From: an uncultured Spirochaetaceae bacterium
GTDB lineage: Bacteria; Spirochaetota; Spirochaetia; Treponematales; Treponemataceae
Direction: 5' to 3'
DNA length: 64,000 nucleotides
NCBI GenBank assembly: GCA_902802305.1
Contig: CADCLG010000014.1
Location: forward strand, 51,572-115,571
This document shows, in pieces, positions 44,801 to 53,020 of this stretch. The position numbers and the translations under genes were made by a program. Below the pieces are notes generated by a model. That model was not told where the DNA came from. It did no database searches and was given only the letters and a program-made list of their open reading frames with translations. The number at the start of each line of letters is the position of its first letter. The stretch's first letter is position 1.

Positions 44801-45852
44801 GCTGTAAGAGAAAGGTCATTTGTCTTTTCAATATTTACGCTTATTCCGTTTGCCCGGCTCCATTTTGCATATAAAACTTTGTTTCCACGGCTACCTTTTT
44901 CAATGCTTGTTATAGCTTCTCCTGTAAAGCTTGGATTATCATACCAGCCGTTAAAGGACCAGCCTGATTTTGTTAGTTCTGTTAGTGTGAATGTTTCTGA
45001 ATGTTGTGTATATTTTTTTTCACTTAAATAGTTTCCATTAAGATTTTCAAATTTAATTGTGTAGACATCATCAAGAGCTTTTGGACTTATTGTTGTTTTA
45101 CTTGTTTGACCGCCTGTGATAATAGCTATTACGTTCAAAGGTGTGGCTGTAAGTGGAACTTCTAGAGAGACATCTGCATAACAAGTAGCTTGTATAAGAT
45201 AATTACCCGAAGGAATATTGCTATATGTAAAAACTACATCATTATTTTCTGATAGAGTGAACTCCTCTTTTGAATAATCTGAGATAGGATTGCCGTTTTC
45301 ATCAAGAATAGGTGTAGATTCATCTGTTTCTGGATTATAGGATAAGAGAGTAACTGAAATACCATGTATTTCAGTTGCATTTATTGTTTCAGAAAAGTCA
45401 ATTGTGAATTCCAGATTTCCCAGATACAGTGGGTCTAGAGAGTTTTCATCCCATTTAAGATTAAAGGAAAGAAGATTATCTCCAACTGTGATTTCCTTAT
45501 TGGTGATAGTACCTCTTAACACTGTACCACTTTTAGATGCAGTAAGGGTAAAGTCATAAGAACCAGTTTCTATTGGAATAGAAGCTTCTTGAAGTTGAGT
45601 AAGGCCTTCATATTCTCCAATAGTTTCTGGAGTTTCTCCTGTTTCTGCAGCAGCAAGTGTAAAGGTAAAATCAGAAATACTGTCTATAGAAAAGTCAGGC
45701 ATAGCGCTTGCTCGCGAGGCATTTACCTCTCCAATTTTGATATATGCAGTTTTCCCAGCTGTTTTGCCTGTAAACGAGTCGTTACATCCTGACAGTAACA
45801 TTCCAGCTGATAATACCAAAGAAAATATTCCGAATAACTTAGTTTTCTTCAT
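41860..45852 (-). CDS. surface lipoprotein: Ig-like + beta-helix + FGE/C-type-lectin domain
   Basis: A 1330-residue predicted lipoprotein (signal KKTKLFGIFSLVLSAGMLLSGC). Order: shared N-terminal beta domain (25-270), InlB-type repeat ending VLYAKW (about 285-335), Ig-like module (about 340-425), a right-handed beta-helix region (about 430-1060; repeats such as GTLIDGNQNGVHVFNH and GGTIRDNEASVEHGHGV), then a formylglycine-generating-enzyme/SUMF1 fold (about 1085-1330; DHEVTQGEYEEYC, NGYRLPTEAEWEYLARGG, GLYDMSGNVWEWCYDW, GFRVVRTITE). This domain is used as a displayed C-type-lectin scaffold in Treponema surface proteins rather than as an enzyme. Its last 30 codons resemble a DGR variable region (separate entry). 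Confidence 0.88.
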   Translation of the reverse strand: MKKTKLFGIFSLVLSAGMLLSGCNDSFTGKTAGKTAYIKIGEVNASRASAMPDFSIDSISDFTFTLAAAETGETPETIGEYEGLTQLQEASIPIETGSYDFTLTASKSGTVLRGTITNKEITVGDNLLSFNLKWDENSLDPLYLGNLEFTIDFSETINATEIHGISVTLLSYNPETDESTPILDENGNPISDYSKEEFTLSENNDVVFTYSNIPSGNYLIQATCYADVSLEVPLTATPLNVIAIITGGQTSKTTISPKALDDVYTIKFENLNGNYLSEKKYTQHSETFTLTELTKSGWSFNGWYDNPSFTGEAITSIEKGSRGNKVLYAKWSRANGISVNIEKTNDLSLTASVDELHKAVFFTAKGAKDDSTYTWFVDGIVDDYIQENTYLFVPSVSGLKTYVIEVISGHLSATATVSISTESDIYVSAITNPNDTADGTEEKPFASINEACEAITSSSDYMWSIVDYTINISGKLNNAQTIPNNVKDYAKSLTLKGRSALDNGIPQDGIDLTVSGSQSPENALTIEPDSSITSTDFAVITKNLSISGAYYGICVGTANTSEEGAANVILDSGTLIDGNQNGVHVFNHTTARVKDGVTISNNHGTNTMAGIYVERLGKLYLEGGSFSGNSFSPESVPNDIYCNSLTPSDRTIYISSILPEVEDSSPFATIIITGLDSSDVYNGYQLINNDGLSTSQFAAQCAKFHIESASNAINIAIKANEEGKLQEDLLTTIYVSSIIGSSEGLGTASKPFATLENAENYISNHPNPEADYIIKLEGTFSDSDDYHTIPENLDEKAHSITYIGISEPDGDGNPQDIITGTVNGDREDNALYVATTVPVIFKNLQIRDGCTGIYTGREADITIGQGCLIINNGNSSGVYIDKGKVTLDGGTIKDNAADNGAGVSVINGEFIMKSGTIYANNSTSSGGGVYVGYDGQKNGTFTMLGGTIRDNEASVEHGHGVSVEPDSTFNLGGSALIDSNNDIYLADGAKITIVDALTGTSPIATITPQTYSTDTVLLTLGKDSNGNNITTTSIAKEFNKFKITEQEGGTPWYMSFDGTISHSVSVPGISLYYIPELTPMSVVLVSRNEGTIPNLLVSDHEVTQGEYEEYCKYGGSSRPDSNYGVDENFPAYYVSWYDAIVYCNLRSKAELLTEVYKIGDETDPTKWPDIQGNATDKWCGPSGNNDVWNEITFDETANGYRLPTEAEWEYLARGGNLNSHYTYSGSDNIDIVAWYYGFSGDKTHEVKSRAANRLGLYDMSGNVWEWCYDWKGDISRLTPATGPASGSYRVKRGGSFADTSDFCSVSYIGYSNPYDRDPSLGFRVVRTITE
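41883..41975 (-). other. candidate DGR variable region at lipoprotein 3' end
   Basis: The codons from the Ala after RGGSF to the Gly of GFRVVR end in C in 17 of 25 cases (GAC, ACC, TCC, GAC, TTC, TAC, GGC, TAC, AAC, TAC, GAC, CGC, GAC, CCC, CTC and others). The same 25 positions in the paralogue at 45872-49315 end in C in only 3. A-to-N change of AAC template codons gives just this NNC pattern. Position, scaffold and GFRVVR border match DGR targets in Treponema. No template repeat or reverse transcriptase lies in the window. Confidence 0.55.
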
Positions 45853-45871
45853 TTTAGCAATCTCCTTTTTT

Positions 45872-48800
45872 TTACTCTGTGATTGTGCGGACTACACGGA
45901 AACCTGTTGTATTATAACACATGTACGTGAATAGATTTGATCGATCGCTTACATTACATATATTTGCTGATGCATTGACAGATTCTCCACGCATTATACG
46001 ATTAAGACTTGATGTGCCATAGGCACCATAAGGATCTTCGGCATCTTCTGTATAATTTGCTTTTTTATCAAAACACCATTCGCTAACATTACCACACATA
46101 TCATAAAGACCATAACTGTTTGCCAGTTTATTTGAATCAGTCTTATCCAAAATATGTATTTTGCCTCCAGAGTTTCCAGAATGCCAAACATATTTATCGA
46201 CATCAGCTAAGTTTGTGCCGTTATAACCAGAAAAAACATTAGATGTTACGAAAGTAGCGACTTGTTGAGCTGGATTCTTTACATCATCATAGCCATCCCA
46301 ATTGTCATTGTTTTTGAAATCGCCAAGAGCGGCATATTCCCATTCTGCTTCGGTAGGAAGACGGTAACCGTTCTTTGATGCATCGGCTACTAATGAATTC
46401 CAAGAAGTATTATTTTCTGTTGGAATATTTGAGAAGTCAAAATTCTTCCAATCTGAGATAGATGATACTGTATATACACACTCTAAACCTTCCATAGCAC
46501 TTCTTTTGTTACAGTAGGCTATTGCTGCATACCAGTTTATATAGAAGGCAGGCGCATTTTCATCAATTACAAGATTTGCTAGGTCTTCATCTGAAGCATC
46601 ATTTGGAATAAGGTCTTCCTGAGTTACCCCCATAACATCGCTGAATTCTTTTTGAGTAATTTCATGGTCTAGCATAAAGAAATCTTTGGTAAGCGTAACA
46701 TTAAATGCAGTTTCATTCGATTTTTCTTTTCTTATATAGCTTCCAGCAGTGATAGAAACAAAGCCTGTCGCTTGTAGTTTTCCATTAGAATCAATTATTA
46801 GTTCTTGATAATCAACACTGTTGTAAACTTTGAACTTTTTACACTGGGCGGCAAACTGTTTGTTTGTAAGACCGTCATTATAGAGGAGCTGGTCGCCTAT
46901 TAATGAATTATAGCCTTCACCAATAGGAGTATATTTGATTATTGGTAATGTAGTTACATCAGAGAGTATAGCAGAAATATAAACTTTTCCACACTCTGCA
47001 TTGGCGTTACTCTTGATAATAATAATATCTCCGTGTGCCGGCTCGTCTAGAGAAGTAATACTGTCATTACCAGTGATTGAAGCACTTTCAAGATATAGGT
47101 TTGCACCTTCTTCTACTTGAATACCACCATAGTCTTCACCAGATCGGTTATTTTTTATTTCAACTCCATTTTTAACACGGAGAACAGCTGTTTCATTAAC
47201 ATATACACCAATTCCGTTATTTCCATTAATACGGGTACCGCTTTCAAGAGTAACGTTTGCAGCGACTTCGTTACCATATTCACCTACATTCAGTCCATGG
47301 TCACCTTCTGTAATATAGAGATTCTGGATGGTGACAGGTAGGGTGGTTGATATGTCGAGCATGTTTTTGATACCATCTGTTGGTTCGCTTCCAGAAGTAT
47401 AGTTTTTACCAGTAAGTGTAATTGAGTGAGCCTTTCCATTTACAGAATTAGATATTTCTTGTGCTGAAGCAAGTTCACCGTCAATATAAACTATGTAATC
47501 AACAATAGAATTGTTCATTGCGGCACAGGCGGCAGCTATGCTTGCAAATGGTTTGTCCTGGGTTCCGTCTGCTATATAATCTGGAGAAGCACTTGAAGAT
47601 GCGCTTACATACAATTCTTCATCTGTTGAAATCCTTACGCTTGCTGTTGCGTTGCGGGTCTTACAGCGAACTTCGACAACATAAGTTTTTGTTCCTGTTG
47701 TAGTCTGGGTAAGAGTGAATGTATCACCTGTTGTGTCTGTCTGTTTTGTTCCGTCTACATACCAGGAATATGTGCTGCCTTCTGTGCCACCAGATACTGT
47801 GAAGGTAACTGTCTTAGAGTTTTCTGCTTCGCCGGAAACTGCTGTAAGAGAAAGGTCGTTTGTTGGGTCGACATTTATTGAGATACTTGCGAGTGTTTCA
47901 ATTATTTTTGTGGACAAGGTTATTGGCTCAGATTGGTTATTTGCTGCATCTTTAGCGACAGTTGTAATTGTAAAATTTCCGCCATGGTTTCCGTCTGCGG
48001 TGAATGAAACAGTTGCAGTCATAGTTGAAAGGTCTGATACGGTTTCGATTGCACTCTTTGTGAGTGTGATTCCGTTTGATTCGTAATCAGCTTCTTTAAG
48101 TTCTGTGCCATCTTTTGTGATTGTAATTAGAATGTCAGAAACTTCATTTGTATCGCTTGCGGTGAAGGTTACACTTGGTGTGCCTTCTTCATAGTATGAA
48201 TTAAACTCTGTATTTGTAAGAAGAGGGTTTTCGCCGTCTGTCCATTTTGCATGGAGGGTAACGTCTTTTGTGAGGGTTCCATTATCGGCAGTGAGACCTT
48301 TGAGAAGCTGGCCTGTGAAATCTTCGGATTCGAACCAGCCTTCAAAAGTATACCCAGTGCGTTTTAAAACTTTGTCTGTAGGGAGAGTAACTTCGGTATA
48401 CTGATTGTGCTTTTTGATAAAAGCAGATTCGTCGATTATTGTTCCTTCATTCAAATCATAATTTATATAGAAGTTTTTGTTGTATTTTGTGTAATCTTCC
48501 GGGGAGATTGTTCCAAATGTTTTATAGCCGTAAACCTGAACCTGGTCAGAGAAGACGTTCAAAAGGCGTGATGCCTCATTTTCTTCATCAGTGTCGGTAT
48601 CATAGGTTTCTATTTTGATATAATAAAGGCCGTTTGGAATATCCTTAGCTGTAAAGGTAGTATAATAGAAGGATTCTGTTTGTGTCTGCTCAGGATTTGA
48701 TTCAGGGGCTTCTTCTTTTACTACATCAAAAGATTTGAGTGCATAGTCAGAAACAGGATTTTCCCAGAGAGGAGAATCGTAAAGTCCTATTTTGGCAAAT

Positions 48801-49315
48801 CCGATTCTGTTTCCTTCTGATTCATTAACATTGTATTTGAAGGTAATGCTTAAATCACCACTTTCGACATAACGGGCTACAAAGGCAAGGGTTTCTGTTT
48901 GTCCTGCTACAAGCTGGCGGTTTTCAATTTTATCGGAGAGAACAAGACGTTCTGTTTTTTCTATGTTATTTGCAAAAAGATTGAGATAGAAGCTGTAAGT
49001 TGCAACATCTAGTTCAAGCACGCTTTTGCATAACTCTGTGATTGAACTATATTCCTTTGCGACCGTAGTTTTTGGCTCTGCGGATTCATTGATGATGGTA
49101 AGTTCAAGTTTGGTTATGTCGTCTGTGGTGATTGGCTGTGCTCCCACAAAACGTCCCTGCATGTCGGACATTTGTACATCGAACGAAATACGTACTTTTT
49201 CGATTGTACCGTCTGGTTGATTCTGTTTGTCCTTGGTTTTTAAAAGACCGTCATTACATGATGTAAGGAAACAAAAACAAAGAATTGATAGAAAAAACAA
49301 CGAAACTTTTTTCAT
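45872..49315 (-). CDS. surface lipoprotein: Ig-like + beta-helix + FGE domain (paralogue)
   Basis: A 1147-residue lipoprotein (signal KKVSLFFLSILCFCFLTSC), paralogue of the gene just downstream. It has an N-terminal beta region (30-270), an InlB-type repeat (about 310-360), an extra Ig/cadherin-like module (SVTFTASDTNEVSDILITI, about 370-480), the shared Ig-like module (TFTVSGGTEGSTYSWYVDG), a shorter beta-helix (ELYVSASSS to VYISAIL), and the FGE domain (LDHEITQKEFSDVMG, YRLPTEAEWEYAALG, GLYDMCGNVSEWCFD, GFRVVRTITE). The region matching the suspected variable segment of its paralogue has the same 31-residue length but ordinary AT-rich codons. A GGAGAG ribosome site precedes the ATG. Confidence 0.87.
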   Translation of the reverse strand: MKKVSLFFLSILCFCFLTSCNDGLLKTKDKQNQPDGTIEKVRISFDVQMSDMQGRFVGAQPITTDDITKLELTIINESAEPKTTVAKEYSSITELCKSVLELDVATYSFYLNLFANNIEKTERLVLSDKIENRQLVAGQTETLAFVARYVESGDLSITFKYNVNESEGNRIGFAKIGLYDSPLWENPVSDYALKSFDVVKEEAPESNPEQTQTESFYYTTFTAKDIPNGLYYIKIETYDTDTDEENEASRLLNVFSDQVQVYGYKTFGTISPEDYTKYNKNFYINYDLNEGTIIDESAFIKKHNQYTEVTLPTDKVLKRTGYTFEGWFESEDFTGQLLKGLTADNGTLTKDVTLHAKWTDGENPLLTNTEFNSYYEEGTPSVTFTASDTNEVSDILITITKDGTELKEADYESNGITLTKSAIETVSDLSTMTATVSFTADGNHGGNFTITTVAKDAANNQSEPITLSTKIIETLASISINVDPTNDLSLTAVSGEAENSKTVTFTVSGGTEGSTYSWYVDGTKQTDTTGDTFTLTQTTTGTKTYVVEVRCKTRNATASVRISTDEELYVSASSSASPDYIADGTQDKPFASIAAACAAMNNSIVDYIVYIDGELASAQEISNSVNGKAHSITLTGKNYTSGSEPTDGIKNMLDISTTLPVTIQNLYITEGDHGLNVGEYGNEVAANVTLESGTRINGNNGIGVYVNETAVLRVKNGVEIKNNRSGEDYGGIQVEEGANLYLESASITGNDSITSLDEPAHGDIIIIKSNANAECGKVYISAILSDVTTLPIIKYTPIGEGYNSLIGDQLLYNDGLTNKQFAAQCKKFKVYNSVDYQELIIDSNGKLQATGFVSITAGSYIRKEKSNETAFNVTLTKDFFMLDHEITQKEFSDVMGVTQEDLIPNDASDEDLANLVIDENAPAFYINWYAAIAYCNKRSAMEGLECVYTVSSISDWKNFDFSNIPTENNTSWNSLVADASKNGYRLPTEAEWEYAALGDFKNNDNWDGYDDVKNPAQQVATFVTSNVFSGYNGTNLADVDKYVWHSGNSGGKIHILDKTDSNKLANSYGLYDMCGNVSEWCFDKKANYTEDAEDPYGAYGTSSLNRIMRGESVNASANICNVSDRSNLFTYMCYNTTGFRVVRTITE

Positions 49316-49603
49316 GTTTACTCTCCTACAAAAAAGTTCATTTCTAGCATAAAAAATTTTTTAAACACTTTAGCACAATAATTCTATAGTAGGATTAGAG
49401 TTAAGACAAGATTTAAATTTTCGATTTTAGGGAAGAACATTTATTTATAGAAGATTTTAAGAGAAAAGTATGAGGGGAATATAAAAAAAGAGCGCCGTCG
49501 CAACGCCGCTCCCGTAAGAAACACCAAATAATGTGTTCTTCAATCTAATTAGAATATAATGCAGAAAGGGGATGGTGTCAAATAAACTATGGCATGTTGT
49601 TTT
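49316..49603. other. gene-free gap before lipoprotein gene
   Basis: AT-rich leader of the leftward lipoprotein gene plus a terminator (49483-49511) for the toxin-antitoxin operon. A second small dyad around GAAACACC and GTGTTC lies at about 49518-49537. Nothing else recognised. Confidence 0.5.
49483..49511 (-). terminator. terminator of the toxin-antitoxin operon
   Basis: Minus strand GAGCG-GCGTTGCGACGG-CGCTC (inner CGT/ACG pairs, one mismatch) followed by seven T. It is 93 bases past the PIN toxin stop. Confidence 0.75.
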
Positions 49604-50029
49604 TTATTTCAGGTTTTTTGCAAGTTCAATAAATTCATCAGTAGTAACAACAGGAATTGCTGATTTTTCAAAATCCTTTTTATTGCGTGTGATTATATAA
49701 TCGACTCCAGCATATAAGGCTGATTCATTTTGCATAGAATCCTCAAAATCAGAAAAAGAAGTATTACGGGCTGCTGTAAAAACGCGGTCATCATTTTCAG
49801 GAATTACGTAAAGAACTGCACGGAGTTTAAGAATTGTTTCCAGACAATATTCTATCGAAGCATCTGTTTTTTCACTAAGTATATAAAAAACATCGATTAA
49901 GGAATGAGGTGTAATATACCCATCTATTTTATAAAGACACATTTCAAATACTTTTTTTGTGGAATCATAGAAGGGTTGGCGTTTGAGAAGATAGTCTAGC
50001 AAAATGTTTGTATCAAGAAAGACTTTCAT
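49604..50029 (-). CDS. PIN-domain toxin (VapC-like)
   Basis: A 141-residue PIN-domain protein, probable RNase toxin. The start MKVFLDTNILLDYLLKRQPF holds the first acidic residue; later acidic positions are in FSDFEDSMQNESALYAGVDYIITRNKKDF (Glu/Asp and the TRN-x-x-D motif) and VTTDEFI. The ATG at 50029 has GGAGAAAAT upstream; an earlier in-frame ATG lies inside the antitoxin gene and is not needed. It overlaps the antitoxin gene by 17 bases. The ADD-type order (antitoxin first, toxin second) is typical of type II modules. Confidence 0.88.
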   Translation of the reverse strand: MKVFLDTNILLDYLLKRQPFYDSTKKVFEMCLYKIDGYITPHSLIDVFYILSEKTDASIEYCLETILKLRAVLYVIPENDDRVFTAARNTSFSDFEDSMQNESALYAGVDYIITRNKKDFEKSAIPVVTTDEFIELAKNLK

Positions 50030-50282
50030 ATTTTCTCCAAAGATGATCTGCTTTTTCATTTCTGCCATCGAGACTGATTTCTGATTTTGGAGTAAAGTTC
50101 ATAGATTCAAGTTCTGCAAGAGCTTTTGCAGCTTGAAGGCGTTCAGCAGGAGTTTTTGAATTTTGAAGATTCTTATTTGTATTTACTAAAGTCTGCGTAA
50201 AGACAAGAACCATTTCGGCACGTTCGTCATCGAGCTGGTCTACATAATCTATAACTTGTTGTCTGAGTGGCATTGCGGCCAT
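50013..50282 (-). CDS. antitoxin of the PIN toxin
   Basis: An 89-residue protein preceding and overlapping the PIN toxin gene. It has a helical N-terminal half (PLRQQVIDYVDQLDDERAEMVLVFTQTLV) and a C-terminal tail with PKSEISLDGRNEKADHLWRKYESL, which fits a toxin-wrapping segment. No classical AbrB, RHH or Phd motif is clear, though similar small proteins are paired with PIN toxins in Treponema. The ATG at 50282 has AGGAGG 7 bases upstream. Antitoxin role is inferred from position, size and overlap. Confidence 0.75.
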   Translation of the reverse strand: MAAMPLRQQVIDYVDQLDDERAEMVLVFTQTLVNTNKNLQNSKTPAERLQAAKALAELESMNFTPKSEISLDGRNEKADHLWRKYESLS

Positions 50283-50379
50283 AGTTCGCCTCCTGTTTGT
50301 AAGATATTTATAGTATAACACTCTTTATGTGATTTGTGGTAATTTTTTTGAAAAAGAAGCAGGAAGTGGAAAAAATAAG

Positions 50380-50460
50380 CAGGCGTTGCGGGCGGCGATT
50401 GAGCCCGCTGGAAGGGGTCGGCCGCAACGAAGTGCGGCCGTAGGGGGAGGCTTCCCCCTT
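50380..50460 (+). repeat. dispersed GC-rich element, family 1, copy D
   Basis: Modules as in the other copies: GCAGGCGTTGCGGGC, hairpin GCGGGC/GCCCGC, GGAAGGGGTCG, an inner hairpin GGCCGCA-ACGAAG-TGCGGCC (50420-50439) and a 3' hairpin AGGGGGA-GGC-TTCCCCCT. It lies between the SGNH fusion gene stop and the antitoxin promoter region. Confidence 0.8.
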
Positions 50461-50479
50461 CATAGGTTTTATATAGAAA

Positions 50480-51490
50480 TTAACTTGCGAGATGTTCGGC
50501 GGAAGTTCCTTCGATGTTGTGATAGGCATAGCTGTAGAGGATTTCGGCGACATCGTTCAGAGGTTTTCTTACTTTAAGGCCCATGCTGTGTGCAAAATTG
50601 CAGGCAGCTTTAGTTGATTCAGGATGCCAGAGTTTTGCGTTTTCGAGGTTTACAAAGGTTGCTTTTTCGGCACCAGCAATGGCCTTAATGTGTGCGTTTA
50701 TAAGTTCGATGCTCTTGTCGGCATTAGGATTGTCGATAGAAACAAGTGCGATTCGACAGGCTTTGTTGCAGCTTCTGATAGATTCGATAAGTTCGATGTA
50801 ATATGTGTCAAAGTTAGAAGGATTTGTTTTGATGAGATTTGCGTCGTTTTCGCCGATGTGAATGAGGATTCCTTCTGGAGCGAGTGTTGAAATTGCCTTT
50901 TCAAAGTAATTTTTTGCATTGGTTACGTTTAAAGAAGCATCGCTTTTGTTGTAGATTTCAAAATTGAAACTGTATTCACCGGCAAGCTGGCTTACAGGAA
51001 TTGCTTTGTCGAGTGTGCCACCCATAAGAATGACACCGTTTTTCTTTTCAACAGCACTTGGTTTTGTGTTGATATATTCATCCAAAGAATTTGTGTAGTT
51101 ATACATAGTTTCCTCCTTTTCTACATCGTTCTTTATTTCAATTACTGGGATAGTTTTTGCGGTAGTTGTATTTGTTGCAGTTGCTTTTGTGGCAGACGCA
51201 GTTGCGATTGCTCTTGCGGCTTTTTTGTCTAAGCTTTTGTTGCGGAAATAAACCAGCATGTTTGTTGCTACGATTGCAAGGTTCAAAAAGTAAACAACAA
51301 GAACATAATTGAACTGAGCATTCATAATCTTTGCGGTTATTCCTGCTAAATATCCGGTGATAATCAGAATGATAAAAGGAAGGCTCATTCCTTTTGCAGT
51401 TCTGGCTTTATATGCTTTGCTTACATTAAGTGGCCAGGAAAATCCAAAGCAAACTAACATAAGCGCTTCAAAAAGATGTGTAAGATTCAT
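50480..51490 (-). CDS. PQ-loop (SemiSWEET-like) membrane domain fused to SGNH-like domain
   Basis: A 336-residue protein of unusual build. Residues 1-85 hold three membrane helices with a PQ-loop-like FSWPLNVSKAYKARTAKGMS, resembling SemiSWEET sugar transporters. Residues about 88-120 are an Ala/Thr-rich linker. About 150-336 read as an SGNH-hydrolase-like domain: NGVILMGGTLDKAIP in place of block I, HIGENDANLI (block III), LWHPESTKAACNFAHSMGLKV (block V). The usual GDSL Ser is replaced (MGGTL), so hydrolase activity is doubtful. GAGGT lies 11 bases before the ATG. Function unknown. Confidence 0.7.
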   Translation of the reverse strand: MNLTHLFEALMLVCFGFSWPLNVSKAYKARTAKGMSLPFIILIITGYLAGITAKIMNAQFNYVLVVYFLNLAIVATNMLVYFRNKSLDKKAARAIATASATKATATNTTTAKTIPVIEIKNDVEKEETMYNYTNSLDEYINTKPSAVEKKNGVILMGGTLDKAIPVSQLAGEYSFNFEIYNKSDASLNVTNAKNYFEKAISTLAPEGILIHIGENDANLIKTNPSNFDTYYIELIESIRSCNKACRIALVSIDNPNADKSIELINAHIKAIAGAEKATFVNLENAKLWHPESTKAACNFAHSMGLKVRKPLNDVAEILYSYAYHNIEGTSAEHLAS

Positions 51491-51651
51491 TTGTATTACC
51501 TCATTTATTTTTTATACCTGCATTGTAGCACCGGGAAAAAAATAAACAATTTTTAGAAAGAAAAGAAAGTTTTTTTTAAGATAAGAAAACCTTTTGAAAG
51601 TAAAGAAAATGAGATGTTTTCTTTTAAATGTTGTATAATGACACATATAAT

Positions 51652-52926
51652 ATGAAGAAAAATATTAGTAATCTTAATGCGATTCGGAAGGAAATTAAAA
51701 AGACACAGCTTATTCTTATTCTGCTCATTACGGTTTTTTTGAGTGCGGGGGGAATGATTATAAGTATAAGGGCGAATGAGCAGGAGTTCAGCGAGAATCT
51801 TTTGAATACTTCGGAGCTGATTACGCGGCTTTATGGTTTTACCAGGGATTATTCTCGGTCGGAATTGCGGGATTATATGGACGAAATTGTAGAGACTCTT
51901 TCGGGGGTTGATATTGTTTCTATTGTAGATTCTAATGGGACGAGAATCTATCATACTCATCATGAACTTATAAATACTAAATATGACGGAACGATACCGG
52001 ATTTTTCTAAGCATCCGTCAGGCTATTATACGGAAGATGATATTGGTCCTTCTGGTCCTCAGCGACGTACTTATTCGGCAGTTTATGCTTTGGAAAATGG
52101 AAGTGCGAGTGGGAAGCTGGTTTACAAGGGCTTTATAATGACAATCCGTTTGAAATCATCTATGGCTCAGGTGACTTATAAAATTGTTGCACTTTTTTTG
52201 ACAGTTACGCTGCTTTCTGTTTTAGTTGAGCTTGCGGTTTCGGGTGTGATTTACAAGAGGATAAAAAGGGAGTTTATTTCTTTTACGGAAGATTTTGAAG
52301 GTACAAAAATCCTTGTGGATTCTATGCGGGCTAACAATCATGATTTTACTAATAAGCTGCATGTGATTCTGGGCTTGATTCAGATTGGGGAATATGACAA
52401 GGCGGTTTCCTATATTCAGAATATTTCTATGATTCAGAGGGAAACTATAAGCAAAGTTATGAACGCTATAGAAAATCCTTCCTTTGCGGCTTTGATTGTG
52501 GGAAAGATTGCGCGGGCTTCGGAATGTGATGTCAAATTTATTTTACAGAATGGGCTTTGTTTCAGGTCTGAAGATATTGATATTCCGTCGGAAGCTCTGG
52601 TTACGATTACGGGAAATCTGATTGATAATGCAATTGATGAAATGAATAAGGTTTCTGGAGCCGGTGGATATGAGGCGGTCAAGGAACTTACTTTGGGTGT
52701 GTATACAAAACCAGGCAGTCTTTTGATTACAGTAAAAGACACTGGCGGCGGAATCCCTAAGGAAATTGGGGAAAAGATTTTTGAGCAGGGATTTTCGACG
52801 AAGGGCGAAGGTCGCGGAATAGGTCTTTATCATACAAAGCAGCTGATTCAGAGTATGGGCGGAAAAATCTCTTTTGAAACGGAAGAGGGGCGCGGTACCT
52901 GTTTTATGGTGCAGATTGATAAATAG
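51652..52926 (+). CDS. sensor histidine kinase, CitA/DcuS family
   Basis: A 424-residue membrane sensor kinase. First membrane helix about 18-40 (LILILLITVFLSAGGMIISI), a periplasmic sensor region about 41-175, second helix about 178-205. The H-box NNHDFTNKLHVILGLIQIGEY (CitA/DcuS type) holds the phospho-His near 230. The ATPase has NLIDNAIDEM (N box), DTGGGIP and GEGRGIGLYHTKQLI. The cytoplasmic PAS domain usual in DcuS/CitA is not visible. No ribosome site; a TATAAT at 51634-51639 leaves a leader of only a few bases. The response regulator gene follows 94 bases downstream. Confidence 0.9.
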   Translation: MKKNISNLNAIRKEIKKTQLILILLITVFLSAGGMIISIRANEQEFSENLLNTSELITRLYGFTRDYSRSELRDYMDEIVETLSGVDIVSIVDSNGTRIYHTHHELINTKYDGTIPDFSKHPSGYYTEDDIGPSGPQRRTYSAVYALENGSASGKLVYKGFIMTIRLKSSMAQVTYKIVALFLTVTLLSVLVELAVSGVIYKRIKREFISFTEDFEGTKILVDSMRANNHDFTNKLHVILGLIQIGEYDKAVSYIQNISMIQRETISKVMNAIENPSFAALIVGKIARASECDVKFILQNGLCFRSEDIDIPSEALVTITGNLIDNAIDEMNKVSGAGGYEAVKELTLGVYTKPGSLLITVKDTGGGIPKEIGEKIFEQGFSTKGEGRGIGLYHTKQLIQSMGGKISFETEEGRGTCFMVQIDK

Positions 52927-52948
52927 TAGACATGTATAAAAAAGTGAA

Positions 52949-53004
52949 CGATAAAAGAGAATGTTATAAGTGAACGTTATGAGTGAGCGATAAAAGAGAA
53001 TGTT
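52949..53004 (+). repeat. 17-bp direct repeats before response regulator
   Basis: CGATAAAAGAGAATGTT occurs at 52949-52965 and 52988-53004, both preceded by GTGA(A/G); a partial GTGAACGTTAT lies between. The 39-base spacing suggests duplicated regulator sites or a local tandem duplication. Confidence 0.65.
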
Positions 53005-53020
53005 TGTATTGGGGGCGGTG

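Noticed and set aside
39138..50000. DGR reverse transcriptase or template repeat near the lipoproteins
   Set aside because: No RT motif (YxDD) protein and no AAC-rich near-copy of the variable region was found in this area or elsewhere in the window.
51553..52014. 153-codon open frame opposite the sensor kinase
   Set aside because: Shadow frame; composition and lack of ribosome site argue against a gene.
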